Of a DNA stretch of 64,000 bases, positions 43,202 through 52,978 are shown piece by piece (positions within the stretch are counted from its first letter, which is position 1; each line of letters starts with the position of its first letter). The stretch covers positions 186,001 to 250,000 of the forward strand of contig JAFIEK010000001.1 of the NCBI GenBank assembly GCA_020832545.1, written 5' to 3'. Source of the DNA: Pararhodobacter sp. (GTDB lineage: Bacteria > Pseudomonadota > Alphaproteobacteria > Rhodobacterales > Rhodobacteraceae). A program made the translations under genes and the position numbers. The notes below the pieces were generated by a model. The model saw only the letters and a list, made by a program, of their open reading frames with translations, ran no database searches and was not told the origin of the DNA.

Positions 43202-43765
43202 ATGCCCGTGCTCTATCATTCCCCGCAATCGCGCTCTGACACCGTGGCGGCGCTGGTGCGCATGCTCAGCCCCGATATTGAAATCCGCGAGGTCACCGTT
43301 CCCCGGCAGGATGGCTCTGGCGGCGCGGACCCCGCAAACCCGCATCCGGAAAAGAAGGTGCCCTATCTGGTGGATGGCGATGAGACGGTGCGCGAACGCG
43401 GGGCGATCATCACCTATCTGACCGACAAATACCCCGAGGCCGGTCTTGGCCCCTTGCCCGGCGCGCCGGGGCGGGGGGCTTATCTGTCTTGGCTGTTTTA
43501 TTATCAGGGCGTCATGGAGCCGGTAATCCTGCTGCATTGGACCGGGCTTTCGCATCCGGCCTTCACCGACGCATTGCGCGATTTTGCCACGATGTCCGAC
43601 CGTCTGGCCGAGGCGCTTGAGAATAGCCCCTACCTTCTGGGCGAGGCGTTCTCGGCGGCGGATATGCTGTGCTGTTCGCCCTTCCAGTGGTTCCCTGACA
43701 TGACCCCCGATCATCAGGCAATCCGGGACTGGGTGGCACGATGCAACGAGCGCATGGCGGTATAG
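43202..43765 (+). CDS. Glutathione S-transferase family protein
   Basis: 187 residues. The N-terminal thioredoxin-like domain (YHSPQSRSDTVAALV, KKVPYLVDGDETVRERGAIITYL) is followed by an all-helical C-terminal domain ending DWVARCNERMAV. The catalytic Ser/Tyr of classical GSTs is not evident. GGAGG lies at the right distance before ATG 43202, which is preferred over the longer frame. It is likely regulated by the divergent WYL protein. Confidence 0.88.
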   Translation: MPVLYHSPQSRSDTVAALVRMLSPDIEIREVTVPRQDGSGGADPANPHPEKKVPYLVDGDETVRERGAIITYLTDKYPEAGLGPLPGAPGRGAYLSWLFYYQGVMEPVILLHWTGLSHPAFTDALRDFATMSDRLAEALENSPYLLGEAFSAADMLCCSPFQWFPDMTPDHQAIRDWVARCNERMAV

Positions 43766-43843
43766 GGTACGCTCACGTCGCAACCGGCGGGAACGCCGGG
43801 CCCGGGTTCTGCGTTGAGTTCATAACACGCGAAGGAGCCCGAG

Positions 43844-44056
43844 ATGACGAAAGACCCCAAGCCGACCAGAGGCATGCCCCGCAGTCTGATCTTCGCGATG
43901 ATCCCTGCCGGGTTCCTGCTGATCATCCTGATCCTGGTATTTTCCGGGTTCTGGACACAGGAAGTCACCGACACGCCACCCACCATGGTACCGGAAGAGC
44001 CCGCGCAGACAGAGCAAGCGCCTGCTCAGACGGAACCACCTGCACCCGTAGACTGA
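43844..44056 (+). CDS. Small single-helix membrane protein
   Basis: 70 residues: a polar start, one strong transmembrane helix (about 15-37, SLIFAMIPAGFLLIILILVF), then an acidic Pro/Thr/Glu-rich tail with AQTEQAPAQTEPPAP repeats. AAGGAG lies 7 bases before the ATG. No family is recognised; membrane-anchored tails of this type are often partner or stress proteins. It is followed by a perfect 13-bp hairpin. Confidence 0.8.
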   Translation: MTKDPKPTRGMPRSLIFAMIPAGFLLIILILVFSGFWTQEVTDTPPTMVPEEPAQTEQAPAQTEPPAPVD

Positions 44057-44084
44057 CGGGAGAAGCGTCCACCGATTTAGGCCC

Positions 44085-44117
44085 ATACCGCCTGCGCCGT
44101 GACCGCGCAGGCGGTAT
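44085..44117. terminator. Perfect 13-bp hairpin after the small membrane protein gene
   Basis: ATACCGCCTGCGC and GCGCAGGCGGTAT form a perfect stem with a 7-base loop (44085-44117), 28 bases after the stop at 44056 and 210 bases before the kinase gene. No T-run follows. It is a likely terminator or transcript-stabilising element. Confidence 0.6.
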
Positions 44118-44326
44118 ATGCAGGTGCGCGGGCGGCGCAGTCTTGGGGCGCGCCCTGCCCTCCACTGACCGCGCGCGGGGTTGCGCAAACCGCCGGGGTG
44201 CGGATATGCGATCCTGAGGGATTGCTGAACAACGCCGCGCAGCAGATAATCCATCAATTCGCCAACGCCCCTTTGACTGGCGTAATGTCCGCCCCGGCTG
44301 CTCATCTCATCGCAACAAGGCTCTCC

Positions 44327-47026
44327 ATGTCGTCATACAATCGCGCGCGTCTGGAGGCCTTCCCTTGGGTAAATACATCGCTCGGCCCGCCAGAAGGCTG
44401 GCCGCCGGAAATGCGAAGCCTGATCCAGACGATCATGGCGGCGGAGGTGGCGATCTGCACAGCTTGGGGCACGGAGCGCATTCAGATCTATAACGATGGC
44501 TTCAGTCAGGTCTTTGGCCTCCGCCACCCCGCGTCCTTTGGTGCCCCGCTCGGGGATTGCTGGCCTGACAACTGGCCGGCGCTGCACGCGGCACTGGATC
44601 AGGTGCACCGCACCGGGGCGCCGCTGGTGCTGCGCGACATTGCACCTCCCGCAGTGAACGGTGCGTCTGAAGGGCGGTCGTTCGATCTGTCCTTGAGCGC
44701 GATCAGGGCGCTGAACGGCAAGGTCATCGGGGTCATGTCGATCGCGACCCAAACCACCGGCACGGCAATGCCTCAGCACCCGCGAGGTTCCGCACCGGGC
44801 GGGGACGAAGACCCGCATCGCTTGCGCGCCTTGTCGCATGAATTCAACAATGTGCTGACCGTCATCCTTGGAAATCTGGATGTCCTTGCGGAAAGACTGA
44901 CCGAGGATTCGGATCTCAAACTGCTGGCCAACGCCCTTCAGGCCGCAGAAGAGGCCACCACCCTGACGCGCGCGCTGCGCACACCTGCCCCGGTGCCGCA
45001 GCAACCTTCCCCGCCAGAGAGCGCTGGCACCAGCGCAGAGCAGCTTGCGAGTCGTGAGCGGCTGGCGGCGAGCGAGTGGCGGTATCGCACCCTGTTCGAT
45101 TTTCTGCCAATCGCGATCTGGGAAGAAGACATCAGCGATGTTCTGGCGCTGCTGGAGGCATTGAAACGCTCAGGCGTCACCGATCTGGGTGCATGGCTGG
45201 ACGAGAACCCGGCCTTCATCGACCGCGCGCTGGCATCGATCCGGGTGCTGGGGGCCAACCGCGCAGCCCGCATCCTGCACGGGATCACAAAACATGACCC
45301 TGACGCACCAGACGCGCGGGACATCCTGTCACAATCGCTTGCCCGCCATGCGCGGGAAGCCAGGTTCCGCGAATCGTTGCGCAGGATGCTTTTCGCCGCA
45401 TGGAACGGGACGAAATCGATCACCGTTGATTCGACGCTCCTGCGCCCGGATGGCAGCAAGATCGACATCCAGGTTCAGATGTTGCTGCCGGAGTCAGGCA
45501 GCGGCCGCTTGCTGGTCAGCGAACTTGATGTGACCGAGCAGCACCGCGCCGAAGAACGCTTCCGCCATGTCGCGCAGGCATCGAGCGACTACATCTTTGA
45601 CCGCGACTTTGTAAGCGAAACGACCTGGGTCAACGACGGCGCCTCGTGGCATCCTGATCTGCCAGCCGGCCCCAGTGTGGTGCCGCGCGGGGCCTGGGTG
45701 GATAGCGTTCACCCCGAAGACAGCGACAGAATTCTCAAAGGTGTCGAGACCGCGATTGAGAACGGTGAGACGTTTTGGGAAGGGGAATACCGCCTGCGTA
45801 TGCGCGATGGCGATTTCATTCCGGTGCGCGAACGGGCCAGCATCCTGCGCAATGACGACGGTGTACCGGTGCGGATGATCGGCAATATCGTCGATTTGTC
45901 CGAACAAAAGGCGCTGGAGGCACAATTGCGCCAGTCCCAACGCCTTGATGCGATCGGCCAGTTGACGGGTGGTATTGCGCATGACTTCAACAACCTCTTG
46001 ACCGTGATCCTCGGCAATGCCGAAATGCTGATCGATGACCTGCCTGCAGACCTGCCCGCGGCCGCACGGGCCGGGCAGATCATCAGCGCGTCCGAGCGCG
46101 CGGCCGAGTTGACTCAGCGCCTGCTGGCGTTCGCGCGCAAACAGCCCCTTGCGCCCGGTGTCCATGATGCCGGTGTGATCATCGACGGCATGCGCATTCT
46201 GATCGAACGCTCGATCACCCCGGCCATCGCGCTGGAGGTCGATCTGGCCGCCGAGACCGGCTGCGTGCATGTCGATCGCGCGATGTTTGAAAGCGCCTTG
46301 CTGAACCTGTGCCTGAACGCGCGCGACGCCATGCCCGAGGGGGGGCGCCTGCGGATCAAAGCCGGGCTGGCCGGAGATCAGGTCCGGATCGTCGTATCGG
46401 ACACCGGGACCGGCATGGATGATGACACCTTGCTGCGGGTCTTTGAGCCGTTCTTCACCACCAAGCCACCGGGCGAAGGCAACGGGCTGGGCATGAGCAT
46501 GGTCTATGGTTTTGTGAACCAGTCAGGCGGCGAAATCCGCATCGACAGCGAACCGGGCGCAGGCACCACGGTCACCCTCTTGCTGCCCGCGCATGCCAGC
46601 CCGCCCCTTGCCGATGCCCCACCCCCCCCTGAAGCCGACACTGTGCAGATAACCTTTCGTGGCCGTATTCTGGTGGTCGAGGATCATGCACAGGTGCGCG
46701 ATTACACCTGCGCGCTTGTGCGCTCCATGGGTTTTGAAGTGGTGGCCGAACCTGATGCGGTGCGCGCGCTGGCTCGGTTACGGGCGGGCGAGAGGTTCGA
46801 TATTCTGCTGTCGGATGTTGTCATGCCCGGCGGGATGAGCGGGCGAAATCTGGCTGAAACGGTGCATACAGAGTGGCCGGATCTGCCGGTTCTTCTGGTG
46901 TCAGGCCATACGGACGAACTGCTGGCGCTGGATCCGCAGCTTGCGCCGCACATCGCCTTTCTGCGCAAACCGTTTCGCAAACATGATCTTGCGGACCGGC
47001 TGGCCAGAATGCTGCCGGGCACCTGA
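44327..47026 (+). CDS. Hybrid histidine kinase with two H-box segments, PAS domains and a receiver
   Basis: 899 residues, no membrane helix. In order: an N-terminal PAS-like domain (about 15-140); a first HisKA-like helix LSHEFNNVLTVILGN with His171; a linker; two PAS-like domains (about 250-400, ending VSELDVTEQHRAEE, and 410-525); a second, classic HisKA GGIAHDFNNLLTVILGN with His552; HATPase_c (LLNLCLNARDAM, VVSDTGTGMD, FFTTKPPGEGNGLGMSMVYG); and a receiver (VVEDHAQVRD, phospho-Asp830 in LLSDVVMP, Lys in LRKPFRK). The first H-box has no ATPase domain directly behind it. The start ATG 44327 has AACAAGG upstream. It converges with a single-domain response regulator (18 bases between stops). 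Confidence 0.92.
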   Translation: MSSYNRARLEAFPWVNTSLGPPEGWPPEMRSLIQTIMAAEVAICTAWGTERIQIYNDGFSQVFGLRHPASFGAPLGDCWPDNWPALHAALDQVHRTGAPLVLRDIAPPAVNGASEGRSFDLSLSAIRALNGKVIGVMSIATQTTGTAMPQHPRGSAPGGDEDPHRLRALSHEFNNVLTVILGNLDVLAERLTEDSDLKLLANALQAAEEATTLTRALRTPAPVPQQPSPPESAGTSAEQLASRERLAASEWRYRTLFDFLPIAIWEEDISDVLALLEALKRSGVTDLGAWLDENPAFIDRALASIRVLGANRAARILHGITKHDPDAPDARDILSQSLARHAREARFRESLRRMLFAAWNGTKSITVDSTLLRPDGSKIDIQVQMLLPESGSGRLLVSELDVTEQHRAEERFRHVAQASSDYIFDRDFVSETTWVNDGASWHPDLPAGPSVVPRGAWVDSVHPEDSDRILKGVETAIENGETFWEGEYRLRMRDGDFIPVRERASILRNDDGVPVRMIGNIVDLSEQKALEAQLRQSQRLDAIGQLTGGIAHDFNNLLTVILGNAEMLIDDLPADLPAAARAGQIISASERAAELTQRLLAFARKQPLAPGVHDAGVIIDGMRILIERSITPAIALEVDLAAETGCVHVDRAMFESALLNLCLNARDAMPEGGRLRIKAGLAGDQVRIVVSDTGTGMDDDTLLRVFEPFFTTKPPGEGNGLGMSMVYGFVNQSGGEIRIDSEPGAGTTVTLLLPAHASPPLADAPPPPEADTVQITFRGRILVVEDHAQVRDYTCALVRSMGFEVVAEPDAVRALARLRAGERFDILLSDVVMPGGMSGRNLAETVHTEWPDLPVLLVSGHTDELLALDPQLAPHIAFLRKPFRKHDLADRLARMLPGT

Positions 47027-47044
47027 ACCCGGGCAGGCGGATGG

Positions 47045-47503
47045 TCAGCCGCTTCTGTGTGGCTTTGCAGACATGGCCGCGGCGGCGACGGCGGGGGTGC
47101 CCTGCTCAGCCTGCCCCCCGGGATCCAGAACCCCGTTGATCAGCGACAACAGCTCGGCCCGCCGGAACGGCTTGTAAAGGACATGGCACACGCCAAGCAC
47201 CTTGGCGATCTCGGTCAGACTTTGCAAACCGGTGCTGCCGAAGGGATAATCCTCGGCACCGCCAGTGATCAGGACCACGGGTACCGCGGGGTCAAGCCGT
47301 CTGATGCGGCCAATCAGCTCAATCCCGTTCAAAGTCGCCATGAACAGATCCGTGATGATCAGATCGATCCGGCCACCGGCCATGATCGCCAGAGCATCGT
47401 TGCCGTTTGACACTGACACGAGATCAACGTCGGAGCGTTCAAAAAAACCTGCAACCGTTTCACGAATGCGTTCATCATCATCGACCAACAGAATCTGCTT
47501 CAT
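47045..47503 (-). CDS. Single-domain response regulator
   Basis: 152 residues: one receiver domain (VDDDERIRET, phospho-Asp52 in IITDLFM, Thr80 in LITGG, Lys111 in LYKPFRR) and a short tail. There is no output domain, so it may pass phosphate on to another protein, most obviously the nearby hybrid kinase. Start 47503 (MKQILLVDDD) is the family-like one; the longer upstream frame is rejected although the ribosome site is poor. Confidence 0.9.
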   Translation of the reverse strand: MKQILLVDDDERIRETVAGFFERSDVDLVSVSNGNDALAIMAGGRIDLIITDLFMATLNGIELIGRIRRLDPAVPVVLITGGAEDYPFGSTGLQSLTEIAKVLGVCHVLYKPFRRAELLSLINGVLDPGGQAEQGTPAVAAAAMSAKPHRSG

Positions 47504-47686
47504 TTTTCGTATGTTGCCCAAAGGAAGAGGTGATTTGAATGTCGTGAAAGCACTACCGCACCTAGGGTCAACCTTGCAACAATTCGTCCACTCATTCCAG
47601 TTGAAAACCGGCACATATGAACAATGTGAACGCAAGGTTCCACTTCCCCCGCCACGCGAACTGAAACAATCCGCATGACCGGTAAA

Positions 47687-47715
47687 GAAGTGCGCACCAT
47701 TACGGCGCGCACTTC
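47687..47715 (-). terminator. Hairpin downstream of the Asp/Val/Gly-repeat protein gene
   Basis: GAAGTGCGC and GCGCACTTC form a 9-bp perfect stem with an 11-base loop, 47 bases beyond the stop of the minus-strand gene at 47763; on that strand CTTTACC follows. It is a probable terminator. Confidence 0.55.
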
Positions 47716-47762
47716 ACAAATTTACCTCATGGACGTCTTGCCATGGCCAGTTGCAAAGGGGT

Positions 47763-48311
47763 TTATGCGTCGACGATCAGAAGAACGTCGCCATATGCCC
47801 CGGTGCTGACCGCCACCACGTCGTCGACGGTGTAGCCTTCAGCCTCAAGGGCGCCCGACAACTCTGCGTTGGTCTGAATAGCACCGCGCAGCCCATCGAT
47901 ACGATCTTCATGCGCTTCAATTGCCTGTTCCAGTGCCCCGGCGTTCTCTGCCGCGTCACCGTACAGATCGCTCAACAGAACGACCTGTGCAGACGTACTT
48001 GCTTCCACCGCCTGAATGTCAGCTGATGCATCACCTGCGGCCTGCAGCGACGTCATGATCTCCCCATAGTGAGGCCGCTCCACGCCCGCCTCAACCTGGG
48101 TGGCTGCGCCGGTCTGAGGGGCGGTGGTGGGCTGGGTGGTTACGCCGGTCTGGGTGGTGACTTCGCCATCGGCACCGACATCGACATCCCCTTCAACCCC
48201 GACATTCGCGTCAGCACCGACATCCACATCGGCGCCGGTCTGCGCCACGGCAACGGAAGACACCGACGCTGCGAAAAGCGTGGCGATTGCGAAAACTGAT
48301 ACGGTATTCAT
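47763..48311 (-). CDS. Exported protein with Asp/Val/Gly repeats
   Basis: 182 residues. Signal peptide (about 1-23, ending SVAVAQ). The next 25 residues repeat the unit (D/N)VxVGAD or GVEGDVDVGAD, then a Thr/Gln/Pro-rich stretch, then a helical C-terminal domain (about 85-182) with no known motif. AAGGAGA lies eight bases upstream of the ATG at 48311, which fixes the start and excludes the in-frame Met two codons before. Similar short exported repeat proteins occur in Rhodobacterales, often as stress or envelope proteins. The role is unknown. Confidence 0.8.
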   Translation of the reverse strand: MNTVSVFAIATLFAASVSSVAVAQTGADVDVGADANVGVEGDVDVGADGEVTTQTGVTTQPTTAPQTGAATQVEAGVERPHYGEIMTSLQAAGDASADIQAVEASTSAQVVLLSDLYGDAAENAGALEQAIEAHEDRIDGLRGAIQTNAELSGALEAEGYTVDDVVAVSTGAYGDVLLIVDA

Positions 48312-48699
48312 GAGCATTCTCCTTGGTTCGTTCACTTTCGAGGGCTCATACCCTGCCCAAAGAACGCGGTGCCCGTCAGGTCGTTCCAGACGCAAACGCC
48401 CCGATAGCGGATGTTCGCAAGCTGCCTGGCGCGTCATCACAGGACCGCGCGCACCAGCCCTGATGGTCGATTTTGCGCTGCGCGACGGGCGCAGAACCCT
48501 GTAAATCAAGGCTCCATCCCCTCAGCGCGGTTTGGCAAGACACTGCAACGCGGGGCGCGCGTGCGGTGAAAAGCCCGGCAAGTCATTCATCGGTCTGAAA
48601 AAAATGTGAACGGCGGTTCGCGCGCGGTGAATGGTTCGCGCGCGGTGAATACAGCAGATCGGCGCGCGGTCACGTCACCGCGTGGTCGAAACCAGCGGC
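48312..48699. other. Intergenic region with a tandem repeat, no gene
   Basis: 388 bases between the exported-repeat protein and the AttH-like gene. A short A-rich stretch and the 18-bp tandem repeat at 48615-48650 are the only structure I see. GC-rich near-palindromes follow (GGCGCGCGGTC and TCACCGCG-type words). It probably contains the promoter of the 48311 gene, but I could not fix it. Confidence 0.5.
48615..48650 (+). repeat. Two perfect tandem copies of an 18-bp unit
   Basis: The unit GGTTCGCGCGCGGTGAAT occurs at 48615-48632 and 48633-48650 without a mismatch. A related fragment (GCGCGCGGT) recurs at about 48662. Its function is unknown; it could be a protein-binding site or a slippage product. 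Confidence 0.85.
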
Positions 48700-49749
48700 T
48701 CAGTCGTCATAGCCCGTCATCTCCAGATATCCGACACCGCTATGACTGCCGGTCACGGTGACCGGCCCTTCCCAGTAAGGAACCGAGGTCGTCATCCAGG
48801 CATCCGGGTTGAGGGCGCTGACCGTCACCTCGACGTCGCGCGCGGGCAAGCTGACCTGCCACACCACCGGCACCTCGCGCCCCGCTACGCTGTGGCGCTC
48901 CAGCGGCGCGGCGGCAAAGGCACCGTCAGGAAAGGCTGTGGCCTGCCCGTCTGCCGTGATCCATGTTGCAGCGGAGTAGTCGGTGGTGCCGCGCAACACA
49001 AAACCCATCAGCTTGTCACCACTGTCAAACGTAAGTGAGAACCAGTCCCACCCTGTCTGATCCCCGGCCAGCGGCTGCGAGGACCATTCGCGGTCCAGCC
49101 ATGCCGAGCCCGTCACCGGGATATCGCCTTCAGGCAGGATCAGCGTGCCGGTCAGGGCGTAGAAAGGCTGCGAGTAATAATAGCTTGCCTGCCCGGCATC
49201 CGATTTCACCGAATAACCGTCCTGCCCGTGCATCACCAGCGGGCCGGTCGCGCGCAGATCGACGTCATAGGCAAAATCCACCCCCGAGGCGGTGAGGCGC
49301 AGGGTATCGAAATCCGGCCCCTCCAGCGCCCAGTCGTCAATCCATGCGGAAAACGGATCAGCCTCGACCCCCGCCTGCCCGATGCCGCCGCGCGCAAGCC
49401 GTTCCGCCACATGATGCGCATCAGGCGTGGTGACGGCGGCATGGCCCATCCACAGTTGCGGCGTATCCCAGCCCTGCCCGTCCCGCGGCGCAAGCGCCGA
49501 GCGAAACAACGTCCATTGCAGCCCGTAAGGCGTGCCATCAGGGCCGGTCATGTTGGCGGTCAGATACCACCATTCGATCCGGTAGGCCGGGTGAGCGCCG
49601 TGATCGGCAGGAAACTCCAGCGCCCTGCCCGGCTGAGGTGTCGCAAAGTCCTCGGCCTGCGTGCCCAGCCCGGCAAAACCCTGCGCCAACGCCTGCATGG
49701 GCAGCATCAGCAGGATCACCAGAACCTTGATGTGTGCCTTAACGCTCAT
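48700..49749 (-). CDS. AttH/CrtC-like secreted lipocalin-type protein
   Basis: 349 residues. Signal peptide (about 1-23, LMLPMQALAQG). The mature part is beta-rich with the family words RIEWWYLTANM, YSQPFYALTGTL, GSAWLDREWSSQPL, GWDWFSLTFDSG. AttH proteins (also labelled hydroxyneurosporene-synthase-like) are lipocalin-like and almost always follow an FtsX-type permease and a LolD-type ATPase, as here. The start overlaps the permease end by 11 bases. It probably carries or receives a lipophilic substrate in the periplasm. Confidence 0.9.
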   Translation of the reverse strand: MSVKAHIKVLVILLMLPMQALAQGFAGLGTQAEDFATPQPGRALEFPADHGAHPAYRIEWWYLTANMTGPDGTPYGLQWTLFRSALAPRDGQGWDTPQLWMGHAAVTTPDAHHVAERLARGGIGQAGVEADPFSAWIDDWALEGPDFDTLRLTASGVDFAYDVDLRATGPLVMHGQDGYSVKSDAGQASYYYSQPFYALTGTLILPEGDIPVTGSAWLDREWSSQPLAGDQTGWDWFSLTFDSGDKLMGFVLRGTTDYSAATWITADGQATAFPDGAFAAAPLERHSVAGREVPVVWQVSLPARDVEVTVSALNPDAWMTTSVPYWEGPVTVTGSHSGVGYLEMTGYDD

Positions 49750-52126
49750 GGCGAAACACCCCCAACAGTTGCGCCGGGGGCATGCGCGACAGCCGCCAGG
49801 CAGGCCACAAGGCCGCAAGCGCCGCCGCCAGCAGCGCCAGCACCCCCAGCCGCAGATAATCCAGCGGGAACAGATACATCGGCAACCGCCAGCCAAACGC
49901 TTCGACATTGACAACCGCCAAGAGCGCCCAAGCCAGCCCCAACCCCAGCGGCAGGGCCAGCGCCCCGGTCAGTGCCGCCAGCACCACGGCGCGCACCAGA
50001 TCCAGCGACGCCAGCCTGCGCCGCGTCAGCCCCAGTGCCCAGACCGGGGCCAGTTGCGGCACGCGCATCGCAGCCAGCGTCAGAAGGCTCATCAGAATGG
50101 CAAAGCCCGCCACCGCCAGCGTGAGGATGTTCAGCGCCGTGGTCACCGCAAATGTCCGCTCGAACACCGCCAGCGAGGCCGCCTTGATCGCCGACTGATC
50201 GATCATCGCCCCCTCGGCGACCCCGGCCTCACCGCGCAGCCGGGCGCGCAGCGCGGGCACCTCTGCCGGGTCGGTGCGCAGCCCGAACTGGCGGGCGCTG
50301 ACATCGGGGAACAGGTCGCGAAAGCGCGCCTCGGTCACAATGACCTGCCCGATCGGGTTTCCGTAATCGCCATGAATGCCCAGCACCGGCAGGGTGACAT
50401 CTGGTCCCAGCGCGATGACCGCCCCCAGATCCAGCCCACCGCGCCGATACATCTGCTCATTGATCAACACCCCCTCGCCACGCGCCAGCCGGTCCCAGAC
50501 ATCCGGGGCCGCGCGCAAGAACTGCCAGTTGTCGCGATATGTGGCGTGATCGCGTGCACCGAAGATCTGCGCGGGCTGGCCTGCAACCTCACGCTCTGCC
50601 GACAGGATCGGCAGGATCGCATCGGCATGTTCCCCGGCGACCGCGATGATGGCAGCGGCCTGCCCGGCATCTTCGGCGGTGACATAAAGCTCTGACGCCA
50701 GTCGCTGATCCAGAAACCCGGTAAAGGTCAGCCGGAAGGATGACACCATGGTGGACACGCCGACATTGGCCGCCATCGCCAGCATCAGGGCCATCAGCGC
50801 CAGCGACAGGCCCGGCACCTGCTGGCGGGTATCGGCCCAGAACCATTGCGCGACGGGCGACCGGGCGAGGCCCTCGGCGCGCGACAGGATCAGCGCCAGC
50901 AGCGGTGGCAGGGCCAGCGCGCCCCCGATCAGCAAGGCCCCTAGCATGACAAACCCGGCCACAAGCCCCTGCCCCCGGATCGCAAGAACGGCAGACAGCG
51001 TCAGCAGCGCCGCCGCCAGAACCGCCTGCCCGCCCTGACGCCGTGCCATGCTCCAGGCGCGCGGGTGTGCCCCGCTCAGAAGTGGCATCCGCGCCAGCGA
51101 CAACAGCGCCCCGCTGGCGGCTACGGCTGTCCCCCCCAGCGCGATGGCCAGCCCGGACAGCCACCAGACCGGGCGCAAGGTCAACTGCCCGGACACATCC
51201 GCCCCGTAAAGCCCGCGCAGCGTGGCCGCCACATCGGGCAACAGGGCTGCGGCAATCGCGTAGCCCAAAGCCACGCCAATCCCCCCCGCCACCAGCGCCA
51301 GCACTGCCAGTTCCACCGCCATCAGCGCGATCAGACGCCCCAGCGGCGCCCCCAGCGCCCGCAATGTGCGCACCATCGCGCGGCGCTGCTCGAACGCCAG
51401 CCCGATGGCGCCATGCACGATGAACAGCCCCACCGCGAATGACAAAAGGCCAAAGGCTGTCAGGTTGAGATGAAAGCTGTCGGTCAGCCGCGCGACATCG
51501 CTGACGTCTTGCGCAGTGCTCAGGTTCAGATCAGGCGCCACCTCGGCCAGCGGGGGGCGGGTCAGGGGCTGATCAGGGGCGACGATCAGCCGGTCTATCT
51601 GACCGGCACGCCCCAAAAGGCGCTGCGCCACGCCGATATCGGTCAGCGCCGTGTTCGGGGCGACATCAGGGGAAGCCACGCCTTGCACGCCGATATCTGA
51701 CAGCTGCGCCAGTGTCTCGGTGCGCGCGAAAATCTGGCCCGAACCCGCCAGAAACGCCCCCAGATCGGCCCCACCTTCGGGGTTGACCGGACCCAGATCG
51801 CCGGGCGCGGTCAGCGGTTCCAGCCCGATCAGCCGCACCCGGCCCAACCGCCCCTCGATCACCGGCGACACCGCCCAGCCAGCGCGGCGCAGCGCGATAT
51901 AGCGCTCATGCGCGATCGGCCCGCCATCGCGCGCTGTGATCTGGGCGAACTGCCCCTCGCCCAGCGTGGCTGCGGCAGCGTCATAGCTGGACCGCGCCTC
52001 GGCGTTGATCGCCTGCACCCCGGACCAGAGCGCCGTCGCCAGTGCCAGACCCGCCAGCAGCGTGAACAACTGCAAGGGGTTGCGCCACCAATGCGAGGCC
52101 AGCGCAGACAGGATCGCGCCGGTCAC
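49739..52126 (-). CDS. FtsX-like ABC permease with two FtsX domains
   Basis: 795 residues. It has an N-terminal helix, a periplasmic domain, and two FtsX cores (about 250-390 and 650-790) with eight or more helices, as in MacB/AttFG-like exporters. A central helical pair joins the halves. The start overlaps the ATPase stop by 4 bases (52123-52126). It is translated with the LolD-like ATPase and the AttH-like protein, so the three form one system for moving a lipid or a periplasmic substrate. Confidence 0.92.
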   Translation of the reverse strand: MTGAILSALASHWWRNPLQLFTLLAGLALATALWSGVQAINAEARSSYDAAAATLGEGQFAQITARDGGPIAHERYIALRRAGWAVSPVIEGRLGRVRLIGLEPLTAPGDLGPVNPEGGADLGAFLAGSGQIFARTETLAQLSDIGVQGVASPDVAPNTALTDIGVAQRLLGRAGQIDRLIVAPDQPLTRPPLAEVAPDLNLSTAQDVSDVARLTDSFHLNLTAFGLLSFAVGLFIVHGAIGLAFEQRRAMVRTLRALGAPLGRLIALMAVELAVLALVAGGIGVALGYAIAAALLPDVAATLRGLYGADVSGQLTLRPVWWLSGLAIALGGTAVAASGALLSLARMPLLSGAHPRAWSMARRQGGQAVLAAALLTLSAVLAIRGQGLVAGFVMLGALLIGGALALPPLLALILSRAEGLARSPVAQWFWADTRQQVPGLSLALMALMLAMAANVGVSTMVSSFRLTFTGFLDQRLASELYVTAEDAGQAAAIIAVAGEHADAILPILSAEREVAGQPAQIFGARDHATYRDNWQFLRAAPDVWDRLARGEGVLINEQMYRRGGLDLGAVIALGPDVTLPVLGIHGDYGNPIGQVIVTEARFRDLFPDVSARQFGLRTDPAEVPALRARLRGEAGVAEGAMIDQSAIKAASLAVFERTFAVTTALNILTLAVAGFAILMSLLTLAAMRVPQLAPVWALGLTRRRLASLDLVRAVVLAALTGALALPLGLGLAWALLAVVNVEAFGWRLPMYLFPLDYLRLGVLALLAAALAALWPAWRLSRMPPAQLLGVFRHER

Positions 52127-52773
52127 GTCAGCCGCCCCGCGCGCAGGTGCAACCGGCGGGGCAGACGCGCCGCCAGCCGCTCGGAATGCGTGACAAGGAT
52201 CAGCCCGGCACCAGTCTCACCCACCAGTTCCGTCAGCACGCTCAGAACCGTGTCCGCCGTCGCCTCGTCCAGATTGCCGGTGGGTTCATCGGCCAGAACC
52301 AGTTTGGGCTGCGCTGCGAGCGTGCGCGCGATGGCAACGCGCTGCTGTTGGCCGCCGGACAATTGCTCAGGGTATTTGTGCAGATGGTCGTTCAGACCCA
52401 GCCGATCTGTCAGCGCCCGGTCGCGCGCCGGGTCATGGCGGCCTGCAAGACGCGCTTGAAAGGCGATATTGGCCGCCACATTCAGCGACGGGATCAGGTT
52501 GAACTGCTGAAAGATCACCCCCACCGTGCCGCGCCGGAGCGCCGCGCGCCCGGCGTCATCCAGCGCGCTCAGATCGGTGCCGTCGATGGCCAGCGTGCCA
52601 CTGTCGGCCGTGTCCAGCCCACCGATCAGATGCAAAAGCGTGCTTTTACCCGAGCCGGATTCGCCGGTCAGCGCCAGCATCTCGCCCCCCGCGAGTGTAA
52701 ACGACACCTCTCTCAACACCGCCGCTTCGGTGTCCGGATAGGTCTTGGTGACTTCGTGCAGGCGCAGCAGCAT
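52123..52773 (-). CDS. LolD/MacB-like ABC ATPase
   Basis: 216 residues. Walker A is GESGSGKST, the Q-loop is [15 protein letters not shown], the signature is [15 protein letters not shown], Walker B is [12 protein letters not shown], and the switch is LVTHSERLA. This is the standard MacB/LolD-type ATPase for FtsX permeases. The start at 52773 ([12 protein letters not shown]) is preceded by GGAAACC; the longer frame is rejected. It is first in the operon. Confidence 0.93.
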   Translation of the reverse strand: MLLRLHEVTKTYPDTEAAVLREVSFTLAGGEMLALTGESGSGKSTLLHLIGGLDTADSGTLAIDGTDLSALDDAGRAALRRGTVGVIFQQFNLIPSLNVAANIAFQARLAGRHDPARDRALTDRLGLNDHLHKYPEQLSGGQQQRVAIARTLAAQPKLVLADEPTGNLDEATADTVLSVLTELVGETGAGLILVTHSERLAARLPRRLHLRAGRLT

Positions 52774-52978
52774 TCGGTTTCCTTTGCGGGCAGAGACAAG
52801 CTGGGGCACGCGCCAGAATATGGCTCAATGTGCGGCAGTTACAACGGCAGGCGCAAAACCGACGCGCACCTGAACTCGCGGCACCGGTGGCGTCAGGTCG
52901 CGTCAGATACACGCAGGTCGCTGTCTTGCCCCGGGGCCGGGTTGCGGGGCTCACTGACCGTAACCGCGCTGACCGGAA

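Noticed and set aside
43784-43799. GC hairpin between the GST gene and the small membrane protein gene
   Set aside because: The stem is only 6 bp with a GGAA loop and no T-run, too weak to call a terminator.
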